Shown piece after piece: positions 36,931 through 45,433 of a DNA stretch of 45,433 nucleotides; positions within the stretch are counted from its first letter, which is position 1, and each line of letters starts with the position of its first letter. The stretch covers positions 1 to 45,433 of the forward strand of contig NZ_PNBY01000095.1 in the NCBI RefSeq assembly GCF_005886875.1. The letters are read 5' to 3'. Under the pieces are notes generated by a model. That model made no database searches. It had not been told where the DNA came from and saw nothing but the letters and a program-made list of their open reading frames with translations. The DNA is from Pseudoalteromonas aurantia. Its GTDB lineage: Bacteria; Pseudomonadota; Gammaproteobacteria; Enterobacterales; Alteromonadaceae. A program made the position numbers and the translations under genes.

Positions 36931-38127
36931 TTATTGCTCCTGTGCGATGGTGGCTGCGTCAGACGCAATTACCCATTCTTCATTTGTTGGGATCACAATA
37001 GCGCATGGCGTGTTTTGGCTGGTAATAATGCCTTGATTGCCAAATCGAGCCGCAAGGTTTTTATCTTTATCAATGCTCAGGTTCATAAATTCGAGCATAG
37101 AAACGACTTTTGCACGGATCACATCTGAGTTTTCGCCTATTCCACCAGTGAAAATTAGCGCGTCTAAACCGCCAAGAGGCACAATAAATGCCGCGATTTG
37201 TTTGGCCAATCGGTAACAGAAAATATCTAGCGCTAATGTTGCTTGCACATGGCCCTCATCGGCGGCTTCTTCTATCGTACGACAGTCGTTTGATAACTCG
37301 CTAATACCTAGCAAACCACTTTGCTTATTGAGTAGTTCATCAACGTTTTGTGAAGAATAATTAAGTTGATTGACTAAGAATGAAAATAAACCAGGATCGA
37401 CATCACCACTGCGAGTTCCCATAACGAGTCCTTCAAGTGGGGTAAGGCCCATACTCGTATCGACTGACTGACCATTTTTGATGGCTGTTACTGAGCACCC
37501 ATTGCCTAAATGTGCACTAATAATGCGAGAGTTATTTTCAGGCAGTGCTAAGAGTTTGTGTGCTTGAGTCGATACATAATAGTGGCTAGTACCATGAAAG
37601 CCATAACGTCTCACGCCGTGTTCAGTATATAATGCATGAGGAATAGCGTATAAAAAAGCTTGCTTGTCCATCGTTTGGTGGAAGGCGGTATCAAATACAG
37701 CAACTTGTGGCAGATGCGAAAATGCTTTTTTCGCCGCTTCAATGCCAAGTAAGTTTACAGGATTATGAAGCGGTGCTAGGGCACTGGTTTGTTTGATGGC
37801 ATCAATCACGTTATCATTGATGAGAACCGATTTGGTGAAATGCTCACCGCCATGCACTACTCGGTGGCCAACCGCAATCAGGTGGGTATCCAATTTTAGT
37901 TGCTTCACGAGCTCAACAAGTTTTTCGATAGCGACTTGGTGAGCATCACCCGAGCTTAAGTCAATGTTGTGTTTGGCGCCATTGTATTTATATTTTATAA
38001 GTGGAGCTTGCTCTGCAAGACGCTCAGCTAAACCCGACAGGGCTTCAGCGCCAGAGTTAATATCGATAATGGCAAACTTTAGGCTAGAGCTACCACAGTT
38101 TAGGACCAGAACATGCGAAGATGACAT
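36931..38127 (-). CDS. ackA: Acetate kinase
   Basis: Makes ATP and acetate from acetyl phosphate. It has 398 residues. Motifs of the ASKHA fold: [13 protein letters not shown] at the N-terminus, [36 protein letters not shown] and [16 protein letters not shown] lies before ATG 38127. It heads the ackA-pta operon and is divergent from yfbV, as in E. coli. The 151-bp spacer to yfbV should hold promoters for both; I could not pick a clear one. Confidence 0.98.
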   Translation of the reverse strand: MSSSHVLVLNCGSSSLKFAIIDINSGAEALSGLAERLAEQAPLIKYKYNGAKHNIDLSSGDAHQVAIEKLVELVKQLKLDTHLIAVGHRVVHGGEHFTKSVLINDNVIDAIKQTSALAPLHNPVNLLGIEAAKKAFSHLPQVAVFDTAFHQTMDKQAFLYAIPHALYTEHGVRRYGFHGTSHYYVSTQAHKLLALPENNSRIISAHLGNGCSVTAIKNGQSVDTSMGLTPLEGLVMGTRSGDVDPGLFSFLVNQLNYSSQNVDELLNKQSGLLGISELSNDCRTIEEAADEGHVQATLALDIFCYRLAKQIAAFIVPLGGLDALIFTGGIGENSDVIRAKVVSMLEFMNLSIDKDKNLAARFGNQGIITSQNTPCAIVIPTNEEWVIASDAATIAQEQ

Positions 38128-38281
38128 AATGACTTTCCGTTTTTGACAAGAACAGTAAACGCGTATTAAGCTTATAGTGAAGTTGCACTAAAGCTACACG
38201 TTAGACCAAGGTATAATTGACTTAATTAAGACAGTGATTTTACCTGAATATTTACCTAAAAGTTAGCACCTAGGAGCCATG

Positions 38282-38728
38282 ATGCAAAAAAGTCTTATTT
38301 CACAAGTGCAGCTTGGACGCCAATATGCCAAAGAATGGCCTATGCGAAAAGAACTCGCCCCAATGTTTGCCGAGTTTAGAGTGATCAAAGCCACAGAGTT
38401 TGGCCTGACTGTTATGCCGATGTTGGCCATTTTTACTGTGTTTTTTCAGACCAGTCAGTTAGGTATGGAATATTTACCACAAGCAATAGCAATTGCTTTA
38501 TTCTTTTTATCTCTGCCAGTTCAAGGGCTTTTATGGCTAGGAAAGCGCGCAGATACGTCGTTAAACCCGTCTTTGAATTCTTGGTATAACGATCTGTACC
38601 ATAAAATGGTTGCTAATGGGTATGATATGCCGCTGGCGTCTAGGAAGCCGAAGTATAGACAATTGGCAAAATTGCTCACTGACATGTTTAACAAAATGGA
38701 TAAAGCTTTCACCAAAGAGCAGTTTTAG
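38282..38728 (+). CDS. yfbV: YfbV (UPF0208/DUF412) inner-membrane protein
   Basis: 148-residue membrane protein with two hydrophobic segments (about residues 39-56 and 61-82). The region YAKEWPMRKELAPMFAEFRVIK and the QGLLWLGKR motif are those of the DUF412 family. E. coli YfbV has been linked to insulating the Ter macrodomain from the rest of the chromosome. ATG 38282 is 5 nt from TAGGAG; the ATG immediately before it at 38279 is also possible. Divergent from ackA as in E. coli. Confidence 0.92.
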   Translation: MQKSLISQVQLGRQYAKEWPMRKELAPMFAEFRVIKATEFGLTVMPMLAIFTVFFQTSQLGMEYLPQAIAIALFFLSLPVQGLLWLGKRADTSLNPSLNSWYNDLYHKMVANGYDMPLASRKPKYRQLAKLLTDMFNKMDKAFTKEQF

Positions 38729-38742
38729 GCGAAGATTGATCT

Positions 38743-38766
38743 AATAGGCTGTTTTAATAGCCTATT
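38743..38766. terminator. Bidirectional terminator between yfbV and rlmA
   Basis: AATAGGCT (38743-38750) pairs perfectly with AGCCTATT (38759-38766) around an 8-nt loop, between convergent genes. T-rich sequence follows on the plus side. Confidence 0.65.
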
Positions 38767-38783
38767 TATCTTAACTATTGCGT

Positions 38784-39596
38784 TTAATTACACTTTTTCG
38801 GCACAAACTCACTGATATAAAATGACAGCGTAACCATGTGCTCGGGTGCTTGGTTTAAGTCTTGATAATGAGAAGCTTTAAACTTCCATGCAAACGGCGT
38901 CATCATGATAAGGTGTTCAATCACACTGGTTGGAAGAGACTGACATTGATCAAGATGGGTTTGCTTTTTGAGCTCAAATCCTTCTGGACACGTTACGGGT
39001 TCATGCAAATTCACTTCATCGTAAATACGCGCTTTTAGTTCAAATAAATGCTTCGGCCCTGGGCTAACAATGATCACGGCGCCATTTTCATGACATAATC
39101 TGTGAAGCTCGTCGGCAAATATGGGAGCAAAAATACTAACTAATACATCAGCTGTATGGTTTTCAAAGGGGGCTTGTTTAATTGACGCGACGCTAAAATT
39201 GACATTTTTATAGCGCTTTGCGGCATACTTTACGGCAGACTTAGAAATATCGACTCCATAAACTTGTGTCTCATCGGGCAGTTGTTCAGCAAAAGCTTGT
39301 GTATAAAAACCTTCCCCACAGCCTAAATCAATGACAGATGATGGCTCAGTGATAGTTATACGCTCAGCAATGGCATCTCTTAGAAACGCATAATGCTCTG
39401 TTGCAAAAAAAGCACGACGTGCTTGTACCATTTCTAAATTATCACCGGGTTGTTTCGAATTTTTATTTTGTACAGGTAATAAATTAACATAACCTTCTTT
39501 AGCAAAATCAAATTGGTGGCGATTTTTACACTGTAAGCTTTTGTCATTATCAAGCAAAGGTTCGTCACATAATGGACAGCGATACATCAAGGTCAT
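38784..39596 (-). CDS. rlmA: 23S rRNA (guanine745-N1)-methyltransferase
   Basis: SAM-dependent methylation of G745 in 23S rRNA. It has 270 residues. The N-terminal zinc finger has ligands C7, C10, C23 and H27, followed by FDFAKEGYVNLLPVQ, a strong signature of RlmA. The SAM-binding motif VIDLGCGEGFYTQ and the catalytic-fold SIFAPIF segment follow. It overlaps the membrane-protein gene upstream by 4 nt. Confidence 0.94.
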   Translation of the reverse strand: MTLMYRCPLCDEPLLDNDKSLQCKNRHQFDFAKEGYVNLLPVQNKNSKQPGDNLEMVQARRAFFATEHYAFLRDAIAERITITEPSSVIDLGCGEGFYTQAFAEQLPDETQVYGVDISKSAVKYAAKRYKNVNFSVASIKQAPFENHTADVLVSIFAPIFADELHRLCHENGAVIIVSPGPKHLFELKARIYDEVNLHEPVTCPEGFELKKQTHLDQCQSLPTSVIEHLIMMTPFAWKFKASHYQDLNQAPEHMVTLSFYISEFVPKKCN

Positions 39597-40219
39597 TTAT
39601 CTAAATATTCCCGGTCATAAAAAGTTTTTACCCACTCAGGGCGGTATGTAATTAGTAAGGTTATGGCCATGCCGTTAAGCATCGCTTCTGGAAACCAAAT
39701 GAGCACAGAGTAAAACAAATAATTGTCGTACAATGTTTGCCATGGGTAGACACCTGACCACCAGAAGTAGCCAGTGTTGAGCATAATTTTTGCTGCGCCT
39801 ACGAGCCCTGCACATATAAATGCGCATACAAAAATGTAAACAAAAAAGTGCCTAGGTAAGAAATTGTAACACAGTACAAATAACCCATAGCTTAGATAGA
39901 TAGGAGCCAGTGCTGTTAACAGTAAAAATGGAGCAAATTCGCTTGCCGACAGTGGTGTAAAATACCAAAGTAGGCTGGTACTGAGCAACGCACAAAGACT
40001 GGCTAATCGCCATCCCATCACCAATGTGATGGCTGTTACTCCTAATATATGAATATTGAGATAGGGTAATATCCCTGCTTTGATTTGCCAAAGTAGTGCT
40101 AAAACCAACGAGCAAGCGAAAACCCCACTTTGACGAGCGGGGCTTGTTAATAGGGCATAACACTCTGACTTATTGAAAGTTAGTAGTAAGAGTATGCCTG
40201 TAATAAACGCTTCAAACAT
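39593..40219 (-). CDS. CbiM-like energy-coupling-factor membrane protein
   Basis: 208-residue integral membrane protein with about six hydrophobic segments. It resembles the CbiM-type substrate-binding membrane component of ECF transporters, notably PYLNIHILGVTAITLVMGW and LYDNYLFYSVLIWFPEAML. No ATPase or T-component gene lies nearby, so if it transports (Co, Ni, or another cation) it must use components from elsewhere or work alone. It is 6 nt after xthA and overlaps rlmA by 4 nt, an unrelated neighbourhood. Confidence 0.7.
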   Translation of the reverse strand: MFEAFITGILLLLTFNKSECYALLTSPARQSGVFACSLVLALLWQIKAGILPYLNIHILGVTAITLVMGWRLASLCALLSTSLLWYFTPLSASEFAPFLLLTALAPIYLSYGLFVLCYNFLPRHFFVYIFVCAFICAGLVGAAKIMLNTGYFWWSGVYPWQTLYDNYLFYSVLIWFPEAMLNGMAITLLITYRPEWVKTFYDREYLDK

Positions 40220-40225
40220 GTTTGC

Positions 40226-41035
40226 TTAGCCGTTGAAATCAGCCCAAATAGGCGCATGATCAGATGGCTTTTCAATACCACGTAACTCATAGTCTATTGC
40301 ACTAATGGTACAACGGGGTAAGAGAGACTCTGTGGCTAGAATAACGTCAATTCTTAAGCCTCTATTGTCGACAAAACCCTTCGAGCGGTAGTCAAACCAC
40401 GAATACAGGTCGGTTGCGTCAGGCGTGAGGGTTCTGAAGGTGTCTTTTAGACCCCAATCAAGCAATGTGGCTAACCATTGTCGCTCTTCTGGCTGAAAGG
40501 AACACTTACCTGTTTTTAACCAGCGTTTTTTGTTTGGCTCACCAATACCAATGTCTAAATCTGTCGGAGAGATATTAATATCACCCATAACGATCAGGTG
40601 CTGTTTAGGGTCGCAGTGCGCTTGCAGGTGAGTCATTAAGTCAGCGTAAAATTGACGCTTATACGGGAACTTTGTTTCGTGACTAATATTATCACCTTGC
40701 GGGAAGTATCCATTCATTATCACAACGTCTTCACCTGCCGCATTTTCAAATGTACCGCTGATCATGCGTTTTTGTGATTCTTCAGTGTCTGTCGCAAAAC
40801 CTTTTTGAATAGACTTAGCTGGCTTTTTAGACATAAGCGCTACGCCGTAGTGAGCTTTTTGTCCGTGAAAATACACGTTGTAACCCATGGCTTCAACATC
40901 CTCAATGGGAAACGCTTCATCATGGACTTTTATTTCTTGTAATCCGATAACATCAGGCTGATGTTTATCTATAATTGCCTGCAATTGATGTAATCTTGCT
41001 CTCAAACCATTGATATTAAAAGAAATGACTTTCAT
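40226..41035 (-). CDS. xthA: Exodeoxyribonuclease III
   Basis: AP endonuclease and 3'-5' exonuclease of base-excision repair. ATG 41035 gives 269 residues beginning MKVISFNINGLRARL, as in the family; an upstream ATG at 41047 adds four residues. Motifs: LQEIKVHDE (metal Glu), NGYFPQGDN, GDINISPTDLDIG (Asp/Asn), WFDYRSKGFVDNRGLRID and SDHAPIWAD (catalytic Asp-His). It matches E. coli XthA closely in length. No clear ribosome-binding site. Confidence 0.95.
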   Translation of the reverse strand: MKVISFNINGLRARLHQLQAIIDKHQPDVIGLQEIKVHDEAFPIEDVEAMGYNVYFHGQKAHYGVALMSKKPAKSIQKGFATDTEESQKRMISGTFENAAGEDVVIMNGYFPQGDNISHETKFPYKRQFYADLMTHLQAHCDPKQHLIVMGDINISPTDLDIGIGEPNKKRWLKTGKCSFQPEERQWLATLLDWGLKDTFRTLTPDATDLYSWFDYRSKGFVDNRGLRIDVILATESLLPRCTISAIDYELRGIEKPSDHAPIWADFNG

Positions 41036-41239
41036 ATTTAGGAACATTTATTGTTATACGCTAAGGTACACATATTCTACCACTGAAATGTGTTTATGGC
41101 ATATCGTTAGGAATAAAAAATAAAGGTTAATATTTGATCGTTTATGAGGCAAATGTATATATTTGTTGCTGTTGAACAGAGAGCACTTTAGTAATATGTA
41201 AATAAGCTATTAAATACACAATTTTGGCTTGTTTAGGCA

Positions 41240-41267
41240 TTTACAAACTTTTAATTGGCTATATAAT
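41240..41267 (+). promoter_or_regulatory. Sigma-70 promoter for the DUF3718 gene
   Basis: TTTACA at 41240-41245, a 16-nt spacer, and the consensus TATAAT at 41262-41267. Predicted start near 41274, about 24 nt before ATG 41298. Confidence 0.6.
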
Positions 41268-41297
41268 GCGCATAAATTAATTTTTTGTGAGTATATT

Positions 41298-41732
41298 ATG
41301 TTTAAATCTATCTCTTTAGTTTTTGCACTTTCTGCTACATTGTCAGTTAACGCGACACCGCTACAATATACTCAAGGTGACGCATCTGCGGCATCAAAAG
41401 TATGCGTTGTTGCTGCACAAGAAGGGTTGAGTGCGGCACGTTTGGCTGCATCACAACATGGTATTCATATTTCTCGCTTTTCAAAAAGCATCTTGTGTAA
41501 TGGCGAAGATATTCGTGATATTGCAAAGCAACTTACAAATGATACAAATATCAGTACCAAACAAGTTGCGCTGTATGCTAAGACGTCAACATCAGCGACT
41601 GAATTATGCATAAAAGCGGCTAAAAGTGGTTTATCAAGTATTTCAAAATATGGCCATAAAGCGCGTAGTCTACGTTGTAATGATGTACCTGTAAGAGAGT
41701 TTGTTAGACAGTTCGCAAATACTGCCATTTAA
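41298..41732 (+). CDS. Secreted DUF3718-family protein
   Basis: 144-residue protein with a signal peptide (residues 1-19, MFKSISLVFALSATLSVNA). I chose ATG 41298 because the signal peptide begins there and a good promoter precedes it. The mature part holds two similar repeats, each with two Cys: CVVAAQEGLS...ILCNGEDIRDIAKQL and CIKAAKSGLS...SLRCNDVPVREFVRQF. Four Cys could make two disulfides in the periplasm. It resembles DUF3718 proteins common in Alteromonadales; function unknown. It is monocistronic, with a good terminator. Confidence 0.82.
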   Translation: MFKSISLVFALSATLSVNATPLQYTQGDASAASKVCVVAAQEGLSAARLAASQHGIHISRFSKSILCNGEDIRDIAKQLTNDTNISTKQVALYAKTSTSATELCIKAAKSGLSSISKYGHKARSLRCNDVPVREFVRQFANTAI

Positions 41733-41775
41733 TTGTTTTCCTCAATTTGATGAGGGAAAAGTTATTGTATAAAAC

Positions 41776-41800
41776 GCCAAGCAACAGCTTGGCTTTTTTG
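41776..41800. terminator. Terminator between DUF3718 gene and dGTPase gene
   Basis: GCCAAGC (41776-41782) pairs with GCTTGGC (41787-41793), loop AACA, followed by TTTTTT. On the minus strand the same stem is followed by GTTTTAT, so it probably serves both convergent genes. Confidence 0.85.
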
Positions 41801-41804
41801 TCTT

Positions 41805-43094
41805 TTATTCACTGCTAAATAACCGCTTATGTGTTCTTCTGGCATACTCGTCCGTCATGCCTGCTAAATAATCCGTTAATACACGCATTTGTTCGGCCCT
41901 AGAGCTGGCTTGCACATAAAGTTCTTGTGTTGTGTAAGGGAGTAATCGCATTGGGTCGCTTGCGAGTGCTTCAAATAAGTCAATAAGCAAGTTTTGCCCA
42001 CTGAATTCAATTTGCTGCATTTTTGGTTCACGAATTAAACGTTCAAACACAAAGGTTTTGAGCACTTGTAAAATCGCTGCATATTCGGCATCAATTTCTA
42101 CGCAGTATTTGAGAAGTGGTGATTCAAATTCAGCACTTTGTATAACCAAATGACTGTTAACGATAAATAGGTTTACAAGCTCGCCAATGGCATCTTTACG
42201 GCGTGATTCATCACAAGAAAATAATCGGGTAGTTAAGCTGTCTAAATTGTTTGTAAGCCATTTCGAAGGAACGGCTTTTAATTGTGGTAGGGCATAGTTC
42301 TGCCAATCGGCAAGACTTAGTGTGTCTGTAGCAATAGCGTCTTCTAAGTCATGAACCGCATAGGCAATGTCATCTGCTAATTCCATGATAGCGCAGTCTA
42401 AAGATTTAAATTGTGTCTTACGTTTATGTCCGTCAAAGGGCTTATTTTTTTGCAGTAAGTGTCTATCAGATTCAGAAAAAGGTGATAGTACCCAATTAAA
42501 TACATCTAAATCACAGCGGTAAACGCCTTTTGCAGGTAACCAATCTTTGGCTTTTATAAAAGGCCGGTTTGCATCATGTTTAGGAATGTTAAACCATAGA
42601 GTATCGATAATGGCGGGGTATTTTATAAACCCCAACAGAGTGCGTCGGGTTAGATTCATTCCAAAGCCTTTACTATAAGGCTCTAGTTTTGAAACAATTC
42701 TGAGTGTTTGTGCATTACCTTCGAACCCTCCGTATTCTCGCATTAAATAATTTAGAGCAGTTTCACCTCCATGACCAAAAGGCGGGTGGCCAATGTCATG
42801 CGCCAAACAAAGCGTTTCTATTAAGCTGGTGGAAGGAAAGTGTGTAAAGTCGGGGTTTTGAATACGAAGGTGCCGTAAAACTCCACTGCCGATTTGTGCG
42901 ACCTCAAGTGAATGAGTGAGTCGGGTACGATAAAAATCATTGACGCCTATACTCATGATCTGAGTTTTAGCTTGTAAGCGCCTGAAAGCTGCTGCGTGGA
43001 TGATTCGAGAGCGATCTACTTGCCATGCAGAGCGGTTGTCGTTTGGCCGATTTTTTTGCTGTTCAGATAGTCTTTGCTGCCAAGCAGAATGCAT
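41805..43094 (-). CDS. dGTPase-like HD-domain triphosphohydrolase
   Basis: 429-residue HD-superfamily hydrolase of the deoxyguanosinetriphosphate triphosphohydrolase-like group. ATG 43094 follows GGAG and begins MHSAWQQRLSEQQ. Metal-binding HD residues are in TRLTHSLEVAQIG, LAHDIGHPPFGHGGE and ELADDIAYAVHDLEDA. It releases inorganic triphosphate from dNTPs, affecting nucleotide pools. It is shorter than E. coli Dgt (505) and belongs to the other, dGTPase-type-2 class, so I do not call it dgt. Convergent with the DUF3718 gene. Confidence 0.9.
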   Translation of the reverse strand: MHSAWQQRLSEQQKNRPNDNRSAWQVDRSRIIHAAAFRRLQAKTQIMSIGVNDFYRTRLTHSLEVAQIGSGVLRHLRIQNPDFTHFPSTSLIETLCLAHDIGHPPFGHGGETALNYLMREYGGFEGNAQTLRIVSKLEPYSKGFGMNLTRRTLLGFIKYPAIIDTLWFNIPKHDANRPFIKAKDWLPAKGVYRCDLDVFNWVLSPFSESDRHLLQKNKPFDGHKRKTQFKSLDCAIMELADDIAYAVHDLEDAIATDTLSLADWQNYALPQLKAVPSKWLTNNLDSLTTRLFSCDESRRKDAIGELVNLFIVNSHLVIQSAEFESPLLKYCVEIDAEYAAILQVLKTFVFERLIREPKMQQIEFSGQNLLIDLFEALASDPMRLLPYTTQELYVQASSRAEQMRVLTDYLAGMTDEYARRTHKRLFSSE

Positions 43095-43320
43095 AATGAC
43101 TCCATGATCAAATGGCATAGTAACGCAGGTTGTACATTTTCATATATGGTTGAGTGTGCACAAACTCGCGTTTAATTGCTACTTTAAGTATAATACGCCG
43201 TTATTTTAAAATGAAAGAACGATGTAATAGTGTACACAAATACTGATGGTAGCAAGTTATATCAGTAACTTACAGTCAAATTATGGATAGAGGCTGGTAC
43301 GCTCAATGATGAGGAAAGAC

Positions 43321-44142
43321 ATGCAAGTCAAATTAGTAAAATTAGTGATTTGGGTCCTGGCACTGTGGGCATTAGCTTACCCGTTTGTGTTTATGCAAGC
43401 GCCCGTAATAGAGCTCAAAGAAGAGAGTTCGGTAGTAATTAAAGAACCTGCCGTCAAAGTAGAGCAACCATTACATACGGTGGTTCTGCCTAGGTTTTCA
43501 GAAATAAAAAGCACCGCGAAAAAGAAGCAACAATTTTTCGACTTTATTAAACCGCATATTATTGCAGAAAATAAAGACATTATGCAGCAACGCGCGAGTA
43601 TAGAGATTGCGCTTATGATGTTGCAGTTTGGTGAAGCACTGACCCCTGCACAAACAGATAAATTAAATGTAATTTATACCCATTATCGCATAAAAGGGGA
43701 GCGCTATTCGGTTGCGAGCCTAAGCAATGCATTGACACATGTTGATGTGATCCCAAAAGAGTTGGCGTTAATGCAAGCAGCGAATGAATCTGCATGGGGC
43801 ACGTCTAGGTTTGCACGCATAGGGTTGAACTTTTTTGGTCAATGGTGTTACAAAAAAGGCTGTGGCATGGTGCCTAAACGCCGAGATAATGAAGCCGAAC
43901 ATGAAGTTGCGGCGTTTAAGTCAGTACGTGCGGCAGTCAAGTCTTACTTCAGAAATATTAATACACATGACGCTTATACAGGACTTAGGGCCAAGCGGGC
44001 TGAACTAAGAGCAAATAAGCAGCCTATTGACGCAACACAATTAACCGCAGGGTTAATTGCTTATTCAGAGCGCGGTGAAGCATATGTAAATGAACTCAAT
44101 GATATGATCAGACATAACAAGGCGTATTTTGATGAAGACTAA
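43321..44142 (+). CDS. Bax-like glucosaminidase-domain protein
   Basis: 273-residue inner-membrane-anchored protein, resembling E. coli Bax (274 residues). One N-terminal helix (residues about 4-25) anchors it. The C-terminal glucosaminidase domain has the catalytic Glu in LMQAANESAWGTSRFA, NFFGQWCYKKGCG, and the LIAYSERGEAYV segment. ATG 43321 is chosen since GAGGA lies 6-8 nt upstream; in-frame ATGs at 43306 and 43309 would add five or four residues. It is expected to cut peptidoglycan. It overlaps the next gene by 11 nt. Confidence 0.88.
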   Translation: MQVKLVKLVIWVLALWALAYPFVFMQAPVIELKEESSVVIKEPAVKVEQPLHTVVLPRFSEIKSTAKKKQQFFDFIKPHIIAENKDIMQQRASIEIALMMLQFGEALTPAQTDKLNVIYTHYRIKGERYSVASLSNALTHVDVIPKELALMQAANESAWGTSRFARIGLNFFGQWCYKKGCGMVPKRRDNEAEHEVAAFKSVRAAVKSYFRNINTHDAYTGLRAKRAELRANKQPIDATQLTAGLIAYSERGEAYVNELNDMIRHNKAYFDED

Positions 44143-44794
44143 TTGGTTAGTAGCGTTTTTTTTCGCATTTGGGTTTAGTCATGTTGCACAAGCAAAAGAA
44201 TTTGTTGTGTCTTATGATGGCTTTTATGACCGATTGAAAGTCATTGAAAAAGGGGAGTTTGAGTTTGCTCGCGTGAACTTCTACGTTGTGGATATTGCGA
44301 CGTTAGCGCCTTGTACAATTGCGTCTGGGAAGATAATTACAGAGAAGACTGAAGCCCCACTTGTGTATACAGAGCAAGCGAAATTGTTGTTACCTTTCGA
44401 TAAACAGTTAGATAAAGATAAAGCTGTGGTCGTGTTAGAGCCTAAAAACTTACAACATAATTGCCAATTGAAATTTCAAATTGAAGCTGAACATTTTGAC
44501 TCATCCCATTTAACATCTACACATTTGTTTCAGCTACATACTGAATTTGATGAGCTACTAGCTGATTTATCAGGCTTTTTTGTTAGTAAATTAATGCACT
44601 TTTTATTACCGGAGCAAAAAGGCGTTGTGATTGAGTTTTCCGAACCGGTTACATTTAGTCATGAACAAATACAGTGTGAAGATACGGTATGCAAGTTTTC
44701 AATTGACTCGACGTGGCAAGAGAGCACGACGAAATTATTATCCAGTAATGATAGGGCAACCATTGTGACTGTAAAGCCTTGGATTGAAAAGTAA
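44132..44794 (+). CDS. Secreted DUF2987-family protein
   Basis: 220-residue exported protein with a signal peptide (residues 1-22, MKTNWLVAFFFAFGFSHVAQA). The start ATG 44132 is inside the bax-like gene; the TTG immediately before it is disregarded. The mature sequence, EFVVSYDGFYDRLKVIEKGE and ARVNFYVVD, fits DUF2987 proteins of Alteromonadales and vibrios. It carries a few Cys. Function unknown; the overlap with the Bax-like gene suggests co-expression in the envelope. Confidence 0.8.
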   Translation: MKTNWLVAFFFAFGFSHVAQAKEFVVSYDGFYDRLKVIEKGEFEFARVNFYVVDIATLAPCTIASGKIITEKTEAPLVYTEQAKLLLPFDKQLDKDKAVVVLEPKNLQHNCQLKFQIEAEHFDSSHLTSTHLFQLHTEFDELLADLSGFFVSKLMHFLLPEQKGVVIEFSEPVTFSHEQIQCEDTVCKFSIDSTWQESTTKLLSSNDRATIVTVKPWIEK

Positions 44795-44885
44795 GTTAAA
44801 CAGTTATAACACTTGTGACCTATTTATTTTTGTTTTTATATAGGGCCCTTGTTGTTTTTAATTGATTAGATAAGGATCTCATTAT

Positions 44886-45338
44886 ATAAAAATTTTACTA
44901 ATATTATTTTCAAGTATTGCATTTGGTTCTGGCGCAGCTCACGCTTCTTCAACAATCCCTGATAGATAGGCTGGGTTTTATAAAGGCGAATGTGACTTTA
45001 TTTCACTACAACGCTGAGCCTACTTGAATTTTGCGGTGTCATTAGAAATTGCTAATCAAGAAAACGGCGAAGTGTCTTGGGTGCTAACTTATGGTAACGC
45101 ACTGTCACAAAGTAGCCGTCATTATAATTTATTGACGATAGATGAAACAAAAGGTCATTACGCCATTGACGAGAATAGCAGCATTATTATTCACCAGCTT
45201 TTGGTCGGTAATGAGTTTGTTAGCATGCTTGAGATTGGTTCTAGTAAAATCCAAACCACATACGCGATAAATTCAAATGGCACGTTAGGTGTTTCAATGG
45301 ACAACTGTACGTTCAAGGCTATCAGAGGTGCTAAGTAG
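44886..45338 (+). pseudogene. Pseudogene of a small secreted protein
   Basis: One frame runs from ATA 44886 to TAG 45336-45338 and reads as a secreted protein of about 150 residues: KILLILFSSIAFGSGAAHA (signal peptide) then SSTIPDR, TAG at 44967, AGFYKGECDFISLQR, TGA at 45015, and about 106 further residues ending in DNCTFKAIRGAK. The expected start ATG is ATA; AAGGA lies about 11 nt before it. So it lacks a start and has two stops, but no frameshift, which implies recent inactivation. The family is unrecognised. A fragment could start at TTG 45024, but it would lack the signal peptide. The last 95 bases of the window contain only a CAGGGT/ACCCTG hairpin (45384-45409). Confidence 0.75.
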
Positions 45339-45433
45339 GACCATACACCGTGGCGATTTTGGTGTGAAAGTTAAGCAAAAATGCAGGGTGAGAGCGCGAA
45401 TAGACCCTGTAATATGTACTAGCTCAGACTTGA

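Noticed and set aside
45024..45338. A 104-residue gene starting at TTG 45024
   Set aside because: The same frame continues upstream through two stops to a clear signal peptide, so this is the tail of a pseudogene; no ribosome-binding site precedes the TTG.
45384..45409. Terminator near the right edge (CAGGGT/ACCCTG)
   Set aside because: The 14-nt loop is large, the stem short and no T-run follows.

Overview
The window looks like a chromosomal segment of a marine gammaproteobacterium of the order Alteromonadales, most likely Pseudoalteromonas. I infer this from protein similarity by eye and from the gene orders rne/rluC, yceD-rpmF-plsX-fab, pabC-mltG-tmk-holB-pilZ-tatD, metG/apbC, ackA-pta and yffB-dapE. 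Base composition is AT-rich and even throughout. I see no insertion sequence, prophage, tRNA, rRNA or CRISPR array. It is mostly ordinary core genome with some decayed genes and a few odd regulatory and signalling genes.

Layout. 1-2628 (minus) is the RNase E gene, cut by the window edge. A 515-bp divergent region then leads to rluC and a HAD phosphatase gene. maf (minus) lies between that pair and a large lipid-synthesis cluster on the plus strand: yceD, rpmF, plsX, fabD, fabG, acpP, fabF. fabH is absent from its usual place between plsX and fabD. The plus strand continues with pabC, mltG, tmk, holB, pilZ, tatD and a PhoD-type phosphatase gene, then a large beta-propeller sensor kinase. metG (minus) is convergent with the kinase and divergent from apbC-dcd. 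Next come a 7TMR-DISM/GGDEF/EAL protein (plus), a minus pair of an HExxH protein (CLCA_X/LPD1-like) and a DTW-domain tRNA-modification enzyme, a small Hpt protein, and alaA.

From 30.7 kb there is a wrecked drug/metabolite transporter pseudogene. It is followed by a long minus-strand run: an M15 peptidase, dapE, an ArsC-like protein, a PTS EIIA-Glc-like protein with both catalytic histidines replaced, an ACT-domain protein, and pta-ackA. yfbV is plus. rlmA, a CbiM-like membrane protein and xthA are minus. A small secreted DUF3718 protein is plus, and a dGTPase-like HD hydrolase is minus. The window ends on the plus strand with a Bax-like glucosaminidase gene, a DUF2987 protein, and a secreted-protein pseudogene with a lost start codon and two in-frame stops.

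How the genes work together. 5.4-10.7 kb supplies phospholipid and fatty-acid synthesis coupled to ribosomal protein L32. The acpP upstream region carries a sigma-70-like promoter, a FadR-like site and an 18-bp inverted repeat. 10.8-15.2 kb mixes folate synthesis, peptidoglycan chain-length control, dTMP kinase and the DNA polymerase clamp loader. ackA-pta handles acetate overflow. I found no obviously new multi-gene system. The most unusual items are the histidine-less EIIA protein paired with an ACT protein, the candidate acpP regulatory region, the apparently leaderless yceD transcript, and the fresh secreted-protein pseudogene at the right end.
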